From Paralithodes platypus (lineage: Eukaryota > Arthropoda > Malacostraca > Decapoda > Lithodidae): 64,000 bases of DNA. The position numbers and the translations under genes were made by a program. Within the stretch, counting starts at the first letter, position 1; every line of letters starts with the position of its first letter. The stretch covers positions 56,603,697 to 56,667,696 of the forward strand of contig CM064502.1 in assembly GCA_032716605.1 (NCBI GenBank), written 5' to 3'. This document shows, piece after piece, positions 13,144-62,867 of the stretch. The notes under the pieces are model-generated. The model saw nothing but the letters and a program-made list of their open reading frames with translations, made no database searches and was not told where the DNA came from.

Positions 13144-13575
13144 TCAGGTCCATTTGTTCCTGTAATATTTGGGGCGCAGGTGAGTAGATTGCATAAAGGA
13201 GTGTTCATCATATTCTAAATCTGGCGGAATAATACAGGGAGCGTCACTTCTGGTAGAGGCTACGTAAAAGGAAGGTTCTAATTGGTGGTTCCAGGGCGGT
13301 TGTGGTTGGCTGAGGAATACGGCTTGTGACTGGCTGAGAGGGTACTCCATTCTCTTGGAGGGCTGTTGGCGTGAGAGAGAACTGGGGGGTGGACGGCTGG
13401 GCATGGTCAACTCAGGTAGATTCCGGTGTACTCGGAGGGGGGACTCAGGTAAATGTCCTCGTTGTCTGTCCTGGGATTTTGAGGTTGCTTGGGTGGTTAT
13501 GCTGGCCACTCGGTGTATCGTTGGTTTGGGGCCCGTCATCTCAGGTAGCATATAATTTCTTGGGAGTGCCTAAAT
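13144..13575 (-). other. Proline/serine-rich open frame, possible alternative 3' exon
   Basis: Open frame of about 140 residues, rich in Pro, Ser and Gln, ending RPKYYRNKWT and a stop at 13144. An acceptor-like TATGATTTAG/GCACTC precedes it in frame. It lies downstream of the SLC5 stop on the same strand. No domain recognised. It could be an alternative terminal exon, an exon of another gene, or chance. Confidence 0.25.
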
Positions 13576-13757
13576 CATAAAATCTATCAGCAACTATGTA
13601 GACCTCAATTAAGTCAAGAGTTCCTGCCAAGCCAACTAATCTATTCCGAAATCGTCTGTCCTACAATGAATTAAGGCCCTCCTGAACATTGGGGTATGGA
13701 TTTGATAGTTTTCAGCTGAGATTCCGAGTCCGATTGATGATCATGAACAGAGTGAAG

Positions 13758-13982
13758 TTATTGGTTGTTCTCGACATGTTTCTGTATTTTTGTGGTATAA
13801 GTTCTTGATGTTTTAGTGGAGAGCATTACTGGATTATCCCCCGTCTCCATATCGTTGTGAAAAAGGTTCTTAGAGGTCTTTGAGGAGTTCATTACTTGAT
13901 TATACTCATTATCCTTGTTGTCGTGGGTCGAGTTCCTAGAGGTCTTAACTGAGAGAGCTGTTTGTTTATCCACAGTCTCCAA
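13758..13982 (-). repeat. 66-bp degenerate repeat downstream of SLC5 stop, in the same frame
   Basis: Reads KTSRNSTHDNKDNEYNQVM, then SKTSKNLFHNDMETGDNPVM, then TKTSRTYTTK, a 22-residue period matching the end of exon 11 (MTSRNSTGDM). It lies in the same frame as exon 11 but is separated by several stops (14078-14076 and 14069-14067 among them). Either a former coding tail lost by a stop gain, or 3' UTR repeat. Confidence 0.5.
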
Positions 13983-14075
13983 GTCATCGTAAATATTGTA
14001 TTTAGGATTTTTGCAGAGACCAATGTAGAAAAGACCCCATTCTCCCTAGCATCGGGCACAAAGTACCTAGACAGC

Positions 14076-53822
<39,747 letters not shown>

Positions 53823-53827
53823 ACCTC

Positions 53828-54780
53828 TATACTGTAACAAAGGTAAAGTAGTCGTTAAGTAGCCGTTACGCCTCTACACTGTAACACTTAAAAGTAGCCG
53901 TAAAGTAGCCATTACACCTCTACACTGTAACAAAGGTAAAGTAGCCGTAAAGTAGCCATTACACCTCTACACTGTAACACTTAAAAGTAGCCGTAAAGTA
54001 GCTGTTACGCCTCTACACTGTAACACTTAAAAGTAGCCGTTACACCTCTACACTGTAACAAAGGTAAAGTAGCCGTTACACATCTACACTGTAACACTTA
54101 AAAGTAGCCGTAAAGTAGCCATTACGCCTCTACACTGTAACATAGGTAAAGTAGCCGTTACACCTCTATACTGTAACACTTAAAAGTAGCCGTTACACCT
54201 CTACACTGTAACAAAGGTAAAGTAGCCGTAAAGTAGCCGTTACACCTCTACACTGTAACACTTAAAAGTAGCCGTTACGCCTCTACACTGTAACAAAGGT
54301 AAAGTAGCCGCTACACTTCTACACTGTAACACTTAAAAGTAGCCGTAAAGTAGCCGTTACACCTCTACACTGTAACAAAGGTAAAGTAGCCGTAAAGTAG
54401 CCGTTACACCTCTACACTGTAACACTTAAAAGTAGCCGTAAAGTAGCCGTTACACCTCTACACTGTAACAAAGGTAAAGTAGCCGTTACACCTCTACACT
54501 GTAACACTTAAAAGTAGCCGTTACACCTCTACACTGTAACAAAGGTAAAGTAGCCGTTACACCTCTACACTGTAACACTTAAAAGTTGCCGTAAAGTAGC
54601 CGTTACACCTCTACACTGTAACAAAGGTAAAGTAGCCGTAAAGTAGACGTTACACCTCTACACTGTAACAAAGGTAAAGTAGCCGTAAAGTAGCCGTTAC
54701 ACCTCTACACTGTAACAAAGGTAAAGTAGCCGTAAAGTAGCCGTTACACCTCTACACTGTAACAAAGGTAAAGTAGCCGT
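53828..54780. repeat. Compound minisatellite upstream of exon 1 (acceptor-like units)
   Basis: Alternating units with ACCTCTACACTGTAACAAAG and GTAACACTTAAAAGTAGCCG, 35-47 bp, about 22 units. On the gene strand each reads TTTGTTACAG/TGTAGAGGT or AGTGTTACAG/TGTAGAGGT, copying the sequence in front of the start codon. Confidence 0.9.
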
Positions 54781-54793
54781 AATGCCCATTTAA

Positions 54794-55030
54794 CTCTTAA
54801 CCAACGGGGATGTTTGTAACTTCTACTACCTGCCAGGCGGGCAAATTTACCCTAAACGAGCTTCATTCCATGCTCTGTTTCATGCATAAACAAGAGCCAG
54901 AGCGTAATACAATTATGTATCCCTGAAAGGGCGATAATAGAGCTTTCCAATGACACCTGAATCATCCTTGTACGACCACTGGTTATCCTGGAGCGATCGC
55001 GCAACACGAGGGGAAAAACCCTAAAATACG
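54794..55030. mobile_element. MITE family D, partial
   Basis: TTAA 54790-54793 followed by CTCTTAACCAACGGGGATG; shares CCAATGACACCTGAATCATC and GAGCCAGAGCGTAATACAAT with other copies. The right end is lost near the 27-bp array. Confidence 0.75.
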
Positions 55031-55107
55031 GTAATTTCCCAAGTATTTTCCTGGTCTGGCGAGGCCGTGGGTGTGGAATGTTGCAGAGGCAGTGTCATCC
55101 GCGGCAT

Positions 55108-55445
55108 ATATTTGTCTATTTTTGTTATTATTACCGGTACATATATTTTTGTTATTATTACCGGTACATATATTTTTGTTATTATTACCGGTACATATAT
55201 TTTTGTTATTATTACCGGTACATATATTTTTGTTATTATTACCGGTACATATATTTTTGTTATTATTACCGGTACATATATTTTTGTTATTATTACCGGT
55301 ACATATATTTTTGTTATTATTATCGGTACATATATTTTTGTTATTATTATCGGTACATATATTTTTGTTATTATTACCGGTACATATATTTTTGTTATTA
55401 TTACCGGTACATATATTTTTGTTATTATTACCGGTACATATATTT
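55108..55445. repeat. 27-bp minisatellite, 12 units
   Basis: Unit contains TTATTATTACCGGTACATAT and TTTTTG. 27 is a multiple of three, which leaves frames open on both strands; those frames are artefacts. Confidence 0.93.
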
Positions 55446-55448
55446 GTT

Positions 55449-55560
55449 TTCGTTTGCTCACTAGACCTCTATCAAGCTCGAAAAAATACCCGCAAGACCA
55501 CTATACGATATAAATTGTACATTTTTCAGTAGAAAAATTTCCCGGCTGAGTCTGAGACTG
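55449..55560 (+). mobile_element. MITE family A fragment
   Basis: CTCACTAGACCTCTATCAAG and TTGTACATTTTTCAGTAGAA; truncated on both sides. Confidence 0.6.
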
Positions 55561-55580
55561 GCAACCCCTGTGATGCTTAA

Positions 55581-56153
55581 CCCCTTCTGTACCGGCGACG
55601 ACTTTTGTATTTTATTCGAGCTATAGTTAGAGATGTTATACAGTTTAAGAGGGATATGTGGTGGTACAAAGGGTTAAGCGGGGATGGGCCGGTTTTCTGG
55701 ACCACTTTCTCCCTCATGTTTAGCCCCATTAGTTTTCAGATGTTAAGATGTTTGCCCCATTAGTTAGTCGATTTTAAGACCTTTCGTCCCATTTCTTTTT
55801 CAATATTTAGACCTTTCGTGCTATTTAGGTGTCAATTTTTTTCCCTGGCGAACGATAGTGAGCCTGTAATGTTGGAAGAACCGGCCTTCGGCCTGGACAT
55901 TTTTCCACCGAAAAATGTACAAATTAATCTAGAAGGGAGATCTAATGGATGTTTTTTTTTTATTTGATGGAGGTTTAGGGAGGAAACTAAAAAAATAATG
56001 ACTACATGCAACAATCGCCCAAAAAGTGAACCATCTTCACTTAAGCGAGATAGTTCGAAGCCTGTTAAGTGCTGGAGGCCCTTTTTAAACTTTATAAAAT
56101 CGTCTAATAGTAGCCACAATAAAGTAAACAAGACGTCGCCGGTACAGAAGGGG
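55581..56153. mobile_element. MITE family B with nested family A
   Basis: TTAA at 55577-55580 and 56154-56157; ends CCCCTTCTGTACCGGCGACG and CGTCGCCGGTACAGAAGGGG are perfect inverted repeats. The family A element 55678-56040 sits inside at a duplicated TTAA. Confidence 0.88.
55678..56040 (-). mobile_element. MITE family A, 363 bp, nested in family B
   Basis: TTAA at 55674-55677 and 56041-56044; removing it restores the family B junction GGGTTAAGCGAGATAG. Confidence 0.88.
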
Positions 56154-56558
56154 TTAATAAAGTAAACAAGACGTCGCCGGTACAGAAGGGGTTAATAAAG
56201 TAAACAAGACGTCGCCGGTACAGAAGGGGTTAATAAAGTAAACAAGACGTCGCCGGTACAGAAGGGGTTAATAAAGTAAACAAGACGTCGCCGGTACAGA
56301 AGGGGTTAATAAAGTAAACAAGACGTCGCCGGTACGGAAGGGGTTAATAAAGTAAACAAGACGTCGCCGGTACAGAAGGGGTTAATAAAGTAAACAAGAC
56401 GTCGCTGGTACAGAAGGGGTTAATAAGTAAACAAGACGTCGCCGGTACAGAAGGGGTTAATAAAGTAAACAAGACGTCGCCGGTACAGAAGGGGTTAATA
56501 AAGTAAACAAGACGTCGCCGGTACAGAAGGGGTTAATAAAGTAAACAAGACGTCGCCT
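56120..56558. repeat. 38-bp minisatellite made from the end of MITE family B, 12 units
   Basis: Unit ATAAAGTAAACAAGACGTCG plus CCGGTACAGAAGGGGTTA. It is the terminal 38 bp of the preceding MITE, terminal inverted repeat and half TTAA included, repeated with very few changes. One unit has lost one A. Confidence 0.92.
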
Positions 56559-56599
56559 TGGCCACGATAGGATACTCATCTTCGTGTTTGCCCTTTGGA

Positions 56600-56830
56600 T
56601 CCTGTGAACAATAGCTTGGGCGAGTTACCCAGCCTGTTACACAGGGGCTACTGTATATTATCCAGGATACCGCACTTTACTTTCCCAGATGGGACTTCAC
56701 AAATTTCCACTTACTCCAATTTCCTACTTACTGCTAGGTAAACAGAGGCATAAGATGTAAGGAGACTGCCCATCTGTCTCGCCGTCTGGGAATCGAACCC
56801 AGGACCTTTTGATTAGTGTAGTTATGAATA
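56600..56830 (-). mobile_element. SINE with tRNA-like head and CACCTAGCAGTA-type core (reverse)
   Basis: The minus strand reads GGTCCTGGGTTCGATTCCCA (B box), then GCAGTCTCCTTACATCTTAT and GCCTCTGTTTACCTAGCAGT, the core shared with 17722-17960. Confidence 0.75.
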
Positions 56831-56989
56831 GCCCATGTGATGTAATGAGAGGGAGAGCAACACACTCCCTCTTTGCTGTCTTGGTCAACACTGATCCGTA
56901 GTGTTTACATGGCGGTGAGAGGCTGTGCGTGACGTGCTCTGAACTAAAAATCAAATTAAGACGAGATTGTGTGACCAAAACATACGAAG

Positions 56990-58290
56990 ATGTCTAGAAA
57001 ATCAGAAAGGAACATCATTAAGCGTGAGTGTTGCCGTTCTTGTGGGTACTTCACTGTACTAGATGAGAACAAGAGGTGTGAGGATTGCCGACAGATCAGC
57101 AAGGCGGGGGCCGAGGCCGCCGCCGCAACACAAGACAACGGTAACAAGACAGGCACTAAGGACAAGAAAGAAAGGACAAACAGCAACGAACAGACAGCAT
57201 GTGGAAAATGCAAAAAGAAGGAGACAGGCGAAGGAAGAGTGGTAAATTGGGTAAAATGTGACAAATGTGGTTTGTGGTACCACCAAAAATGCACCAGGAT
57301 AAGTGACAAGTGATAAGTGATGGAGTGAGGAAGTACATGAACGAAGGCGGTGCTGGTTGGGGGGAGGGGCGTCGACTGACTGGGGAAAGAGGTGCATGGG
57401 GGCGGTTCGTTCGTGGCCACCCCTTCGGGGATCACGGCGTCAGGCAATAGATAGATAGATAGATAAGTGACAAGTTTTATGGAGAAATAAACAGTGGAAA
57501 TGGAGAAAGTGTGTGGTACTGTGATCCATGTAAGGGTGTGGTGGGAAGTATGTTCAAAGAAATAGAACGACTGAATGAGGAGAATGAGCAGTTAAAGATA
57601 GACATGAAATGTGTGATAGAGTATAATAAGAAACTGAGCAGGAATATGAAGGAAATGGAGGTAGAATGGAAACAGAAAAAAGAGGAGATGGTGGAGGACA
57701 CAGTGGAGAAGGTGATGTTAAGGATCAGGGAAAGAGAGGATGCCGAGAGACGAAAAAATAATTTGGTAGTATTTAATGTCAAGGAATCAGTAAAGGAAAC
57801 GGGCAAGGAGCGAGAAACAGAGGATGCAGAGAAATGCCATGAATTGTTTATACAGCACCTAGGAGTGGAAGATGAATATAAAGTTACAAAGGTGATTAGG
57901 CTGGGTAAGAAGATAGAAGGGAAGGTTAGGCCAGTTCTAGTAAGATTTGAGGAGGAAAAAATGAAGTGGGCCATGATAACAAAGGCTAAACAATTAAAAG
58001 ATGTAACAGATCCAGAAGTACGAAAAATAGGGCTAGCCTTAGACATGACCCGAGAGGAGAGGGAAAATAATAAGAAATTGGTGGAAGAGATGAGAGCTAG
58101 ACGGCAAGGAGGAGGTAGATGGATGATTAAGAAAGGAAAGGTGGTACAAATAGGAGAAGGTGAAAGACATAGGCAGAGATATGAGCGGGAAGGGACAGGA
58201 GAAGGAAATGTATCAGATATAGAGCCAGTGACACAACTTGAATCTGACAGAGATGGAGAAAATAACGTAGAGGAAGAAACAACAGATTGA
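56990..58290 (+). pseudogene. LINE ORF1: zinc fingers, coiled coil, RRM-like domain (split by an insertion)
   Basis: First part 56990-57313: CRSCGYFTVLDENKRCEDC, then CGKCKKKE and CDKCGLWYHQKC, a PHD-type start. After the 150-bp insertion the finger closes with WYCDPCKGVVG (from about 57511), followed by a strong coiled coil (KEIERLNEENEQLKIDMK). Next comes RKNNLVVFNVKE through RLGKKIEGKVRPVLVRFEEE, resembling the RRM-like domain of LINE ORF1 proteins. Likely an RNA chaperone of the element. Ends at 58290, seven bases before ORF2. Confidence 0.75.
57313..57464 (+). mobile_element. RTE-like LINE 3' fragment with 12-bp target duplication
   Basis: Flanked by ATAAGTGACAAG at 57300-57311 and 57463-57474. 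Contains GGAAGTACATGAACGAAGGC and TTCGGGGATCACGGCGTC, ending in GATAGATAGATA. Same family as 22835-24228. Confidence 0.85.
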
Positions 58291-58780
58291 GATGAGATGA
58301 CAAATAGTGAAAATTTGGTGTTTAAGCTTATTAATATACAAGGGCTGACTAAACTTAAATATGAAGAAATTAAGCAAATGCTAAATAAACATAAAAAAAA
58401 TTGTTTAACCGAAACACAGTTAAAGGTAAGAAACATATTTATTGATAAAAACATTAACGTATATGAAAATATGCGAGACATAAAAGACAAAAAAGGAGGA
58501 GGATTAATGTTACTATTGGAAGACAATGACAAAATACATTTAAGTAAAATAGAATCTAAAAACAAAGATTTTTTGTATGTAAAGGGTAATATATATGGAA
58601 AGGAAACTCATATATTTCTAGTTTATTTATCAGTAAAAGATGAGGGAAGAAACTCTGAAATTAAGAGAGAAATTGAGAATCATTTGGATCAGTTAGAAGA
58701 GGATAGAATTATTGTACTTGGAGACTTAAACGCACATGTCGGATTTAAGGGAAAGCAAAAACTTAATATAAATGGTCAAA

Positions 58781-58899
58781 TTATACTTGAGTGGATGGAG
58801 AAATATAAATTATACTTGAGTGGATGGAGAAATATAAATTATACTTGAGTGGATGGAGAAATATAAATTATACTTGAGAGGATGGAGAAATATAAATTA
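58781..58899 (+). repeat. 29-bp array inside LINE endonuclease, about 4 units
   Basis: Unit TTATACTTGAGTGGATGGAG plus AAATATAAA. Not a multiple of three, so each added unit changes the frame. Confidence 0.9.
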
Positions 58900-59817
58900 A
58901 TCATGTTAAATGATGACCCAGGATGTGAAGGGGAAGTGACATGGAGGAGAAATGAACAATACAGTACAATAGATTATGTTTTCATTTCAAATACAATTTA
59001 TGTTGACTTCCGAAAAATGAAAATAGATGAGAAACAGGAAATGTTTGATTTGACAGATCACAATATGATACAGGTAGATTTTGACTGCAAAGGGAGTACA
59101 GGTAAAGGCAAAGGTTTTAACAGGAAGAAGTGGGAAACGAGAGAATATTACAAAACAGATAATGAGTCTTTGTCAAAATATATAACAGAACTGGAAAGAC
59201 GATTGTTAAATAGTGAAAGCAATGATATACAAATATTCAACCGAACTATGAAGGAGGTAGCAGATGATAAACTTAAAACTACTTACAGAAGAAGAATAGG
59301 GAAGGATAAAACTAAAAAAGAGGCACCATGGATAAATGACAGTATAAAACAAGGAATTAAAAAGAGGAGACAGTATAACAGAAGAAGGAGGAACGCAAAA
59401 GACAGACGAAGAAGAAAGATATAAAACTTTGTATATAAAACAAAAAGGTAAAGTACAAAAGGAAGTTAGGGAAGCTATCTATGCACATGAGAAAAAACTA
59501 ACTAAAGAAATAAAAGATAGTGGGGATACAAGTAAAAAGATGTGGACACATAAATAAACTAAGAAATAAAAATGTAAGCCAGAAGAATGAATTAAAAATT
59601 TATAATGATCAAGGGAGGAAATTAACAGATGTAGAAGCAGCTGAGGAGTTAAAGAAATTCTGGAGCAATATATATAAAATGCATGAGAATAAGATTGACG
59701 AAGTATGGAATCAAGATATTCAGAATCAATATAGAGAAGATAGGGAGAGAGAAATGCAAGACAGACAAGGGGGGGAAGTAAGAAAAATAAGAATAGGAGT
59801 ACCAGTAGTTGAAGACC

Positions 59818-60653
59818 ATAACTATAGTACCGGTATCCATACAGTAACAGTAACAGAAGAGTTAACTATAGTACCGGTATCCATACAGTAACAGTAACAG
59901 AAGAGTTAACTATAGTACCGGTATCCATACAGTAACAGTAACAGAAGAGTTAACTATAGTACCGGTATCCATACAGTAACAGTAACAGAAGAGTTAACTA
60001 TAGTACCGGTATCCATACAGTAACAGTAACAGAAGAGTTAACTATAGTACCGGTATCCATACAGTAACAGTAACAGAAGAGTTAACTATAGTACCGGTAT
60101 CCATACAGTAACAGTAACAGAAGAGTTAACTATAGTACCGGTATCCATACAGTAACAGTAACAGAAGAGTTAACTATAGTACCGGTATCCCTACAGTAAC
60201 AGTAACAGAAGAGTTAACTATAGTACCGGTATCCATACAGTAACAGTAACAGAAGAGTTAACTATAGTACCGGTATCCATACAGTAACAGTAACAGAAGA
60301 GTTAACTATAGTACCGGTATCCATACAGTAACAGTAACAGAAGAGTTAACTATAGTACCGGTATCCATACAGTAACAGTAACAGAAGAGTTAACTATAGT
60401 ACCGGTATCCATACAGTAACAGTAACAGAAGAGTTAACTATAGTACCGGTATCCATACAGTAACAGTAACAGAAGAGTTAACTATAGTACCGGTATCCAT
60501 ACAGTAACAGTAACAGAAGAGTTAACTATAGTACCGGTATCCATACAGTAACAGAAGAGTTAACTATAGTACCGGTATCCATACAGTAACAGTAACAGAA
60601 GAGTTAACTATAGTACCGGTATCCATACAGTAACAGTAACAGAAGAGTTAACG
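59818..60653 (+). repeat. 44-bp minisatellite inside LINE ORF2, about 19 units
   Basis: Unit ACTATAGTACCGGTATCCAT plus ACAGTAACAGTAACAGAAGA plus GTTA, almost invariant; one unit near 60545 lacks a six-base ACAGTA-type step. Derived from ORF2 sequence encoding TVTVTEEL. Confidence 0.93.
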
Positions 60654-61755
60654 GAGCACATGGATATGGCTTTTAAGATTGATAATTATATTAAATATAT
60701 GGATAGACCCAAAATAACTATAGAAGTTAAACAGAGTTTGAAGAAGTTATAAAACAGGAAAGCAGCTGGGTTGGATTCATTAAAACCTGAGTTTTATAAA
60801 GCTATTATTCAAAGTGATATATGTTTAAAGAAACTGACAAGCTGCTTTAATAGAATCTTAGATACTAGCATAATACCAGAAGTTTGGAAAAAATCAAAGA
60901 CCGTGATGATACCAAAAATAAGTAAACCAAAGGTGAATGAATTAAGACCATTGGCACTTACAGATGTATCATATAAATTATTTATGACAACTGCAATTAC
61001 AAATAAAATAGAAGAACATGTAACATAATAAAGAGGTTAGAGAGACTCAAAGTGGATTCACAAGTAAAGGCAGAATAGAAAATAACCTCTTTATCTTGAA
61101 GTACTGAAGAAAGTTAAAAATTGGGATACAATGAAATGGCAGGAAGAGCTAGGGGAGAAAAGCAGTTTAGAAATATACAGGGCCTTTAAATCAGAAATAA
61201 AGGGAGAAGAGGAACTTTATGATAATACAGAAGCTTCAGTCATATTATATAGGTGTAGAACGAATAATTTAAATTTAAGAGACAGGAACAGGCATGTAGG
61301 AGGAGATATAAAATGCTTACTATGTAATGCTGAGATAGAGGACATCAAACACTTTATTTTATGGTGCCCTATATATATAGAAGAGAGAGTAAAGGAAACA
61401 GCGCTACAACAACCTTACGTTGAGGAGGAAAATCAAGTGATAGGAAATTACTGTTCAAAGAAGAAAACCAGGAACAAGTGAAGATGTTATATGGGATGTG
61501 GAGAACAAGAACCAAGAAAATGAAGGAGCTGGAATAAGAAGAAATAGATTATAATGCAACATAGAGAAAAAAGAAAAAGAAATACAATATAATATAACAG
61601 AGCACGTCACAAAAGGAAAATTACAAGAACCTCTCAGGGAAGTGCTGTTGTTAAGGCATTACTTCCCGAACCACATCTGATCTGATCTGACTGAAGTCAC
61701 TAGATACAAACCACTACATAGGTACAGTTATACAAATCACTATATAAATACAATT

Positions 61756-62225
61756 ATAAGGAGAGAGGGAGAGCAACACACTACCTCTTTGCTGTCTTGG
61801 TCAACACTGAAGTCACTAGATATAATACAAACCACTATATAATTAGCCTACATTTATAAGGAGAGAGGGAGAGCAACACACTCCCTCTTTGCTGTCTTGG
61901 TCAACACTGAAGTCACTAGATACAAACCACTATATAGGTACAGTTATACAAACCACTATATAAATACAATTAGCCTATAAGGAGAGGGAGGGCAACACAC
62001 TACCTCTTTGCTGTCTTGGTCAACACTGAAGTCACTAGATATAATACAAACCACTATATAATTAGCCTACATTTATAAGGAGAGAGGGAGAGCAACACAC
62101 TACCTCTTTGCTGTCTTGACCAACACTGAAGGCCAGTGTTGCCACTCACGAAATACAGAAAAACCCGGAGAGCAACACACTACCTCTTTGCTGTCTTGAC
62201 CAACACTGAAATTTCTGAAGGCCAG
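61756..62225 (+). repeat. ~110-bp tandem repeat after the LINE, 4-5 units
   Basis: Units share GAGAGCAACACACTACCTCT, TTGCTGTCTTGGTCAACACT and GAAGTCACTAGATA. The same 45-bp core occurs upstream at 56849-56897. Confidence 0.85.
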
Positions 62226-62229
62226 TGTT

Positions 62230-62860
62230 GTCACTCACGAAATACGGAAAAACCCAGATGAGTTGCTTAAAAGATAGATTTTTTTCGACCAGATTCGAAA
62301 AAAAAACCCAGATCAATAAATCGTATAGTTTTAACAAATTCATAATACCAATGGTACACACAAATGTTATATAATTGCATAATAGCAGATAAAACCATGT
62401 AATTCATGGCACTTAGTTAACATACCTGAGCTTTATTGAAGAAGAACTGGCAGGGGATCATCAATGACATCATCGCTGTCCGAGTCAGAAGCAGGATGAA
62501 GGGTTGACACGTGACCTAACGTTTATTGCATCTCTCCTTGTACCGCTGATGACACGCACCATTTTTCAAATCAGCGATAAGACTTGCTGATGGCTCCAAG
62601 TCAGTACATTTAACTCCTTGTCGAGCAATTGCTTGTTTTGCTGTTGGTTCTTACAGATTGGAGTGTTCAAACGAAAAAAACGTGTGATGAGTACAGTACA
62701 AAGATATCGATCACAAGGATTCCAACTAGCAACTGGCCGCTGGCGTGGCATTAGGCAGCGCTGAGTGGGCCGAGTAAAGTAGGGGACAGGAATCATTCAG
62801 GATTTAGGAACTGTACGTGTAATGTCGCGTATACACACACGGGAACGGCCGTACAGGACG
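62230..62860. other. No gene recognised
   Basis: Moderately AT-rich sequence. Short frames on both strands have no recognisable domain. Confidence 0.5.
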
Positions 62861-62867
62861 GGTAGTG

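Larger units (their letters stand above)
58297..61481 (+). pseudogene. LINE ORF2: endonuclease and partial reverse transcriptase (decayed)
   Basis: Endonuclease 58297-59100: LINIQGLTKLKYEE, CLTETQLK, KKGGGLMLLLED, IIVLGDLNAHVG, STIDYVFIS, LTDHNMIQVDF. It is interrupted at 58781-58899 by a 29-bp array that shifts the frame. Linker to about 59820, then the 44-bp array. The RT fragment from about 60740 has AAGLDSLKPEFYKAI and VMIPKISKPKVNELRPLAL, then QSGFTSKGRIENNLFILKY. The catalytic FADD part is missing. The C-terminal end keeps CLLCNAEIEDIKHFILWCP, a CCHC-type zinc knuckle. Confidence 0.75.
56850..61700 (+). mobile_element. LINE with PHD/coiled-coil ORF1, decayed
   Basis: ORF1 56990-58290, ORF2 from 58297. 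Broken by an RTE-like 3' fragment in ORF1 (57313-57464), a 29-bp array in the endonuclease, a 44-bp array ahead of RT, and loss of the central RT. The sequence is A-rich on the plus strand, unlike the other LINEs here. Clade not determined. Confidence 0.8.

Noticed and set aside
53828..54780. Alternating two-unit array resembling repeat-spacer structure
   Set aside because: The 'spacers' are also repeats; compound minisatellite.
55021..55532. Four overlapping repetitive open frames
   Set aside because: Produced by a 27-bp minisatellite; no protein-like composition.
57477..58565. 362-codon minus-strand frame rich in Ser/Phe/Leu
   Set aside because: Shadow of the A-rich LINE ORF1 on the plus strand, which carries the recognisable domains.
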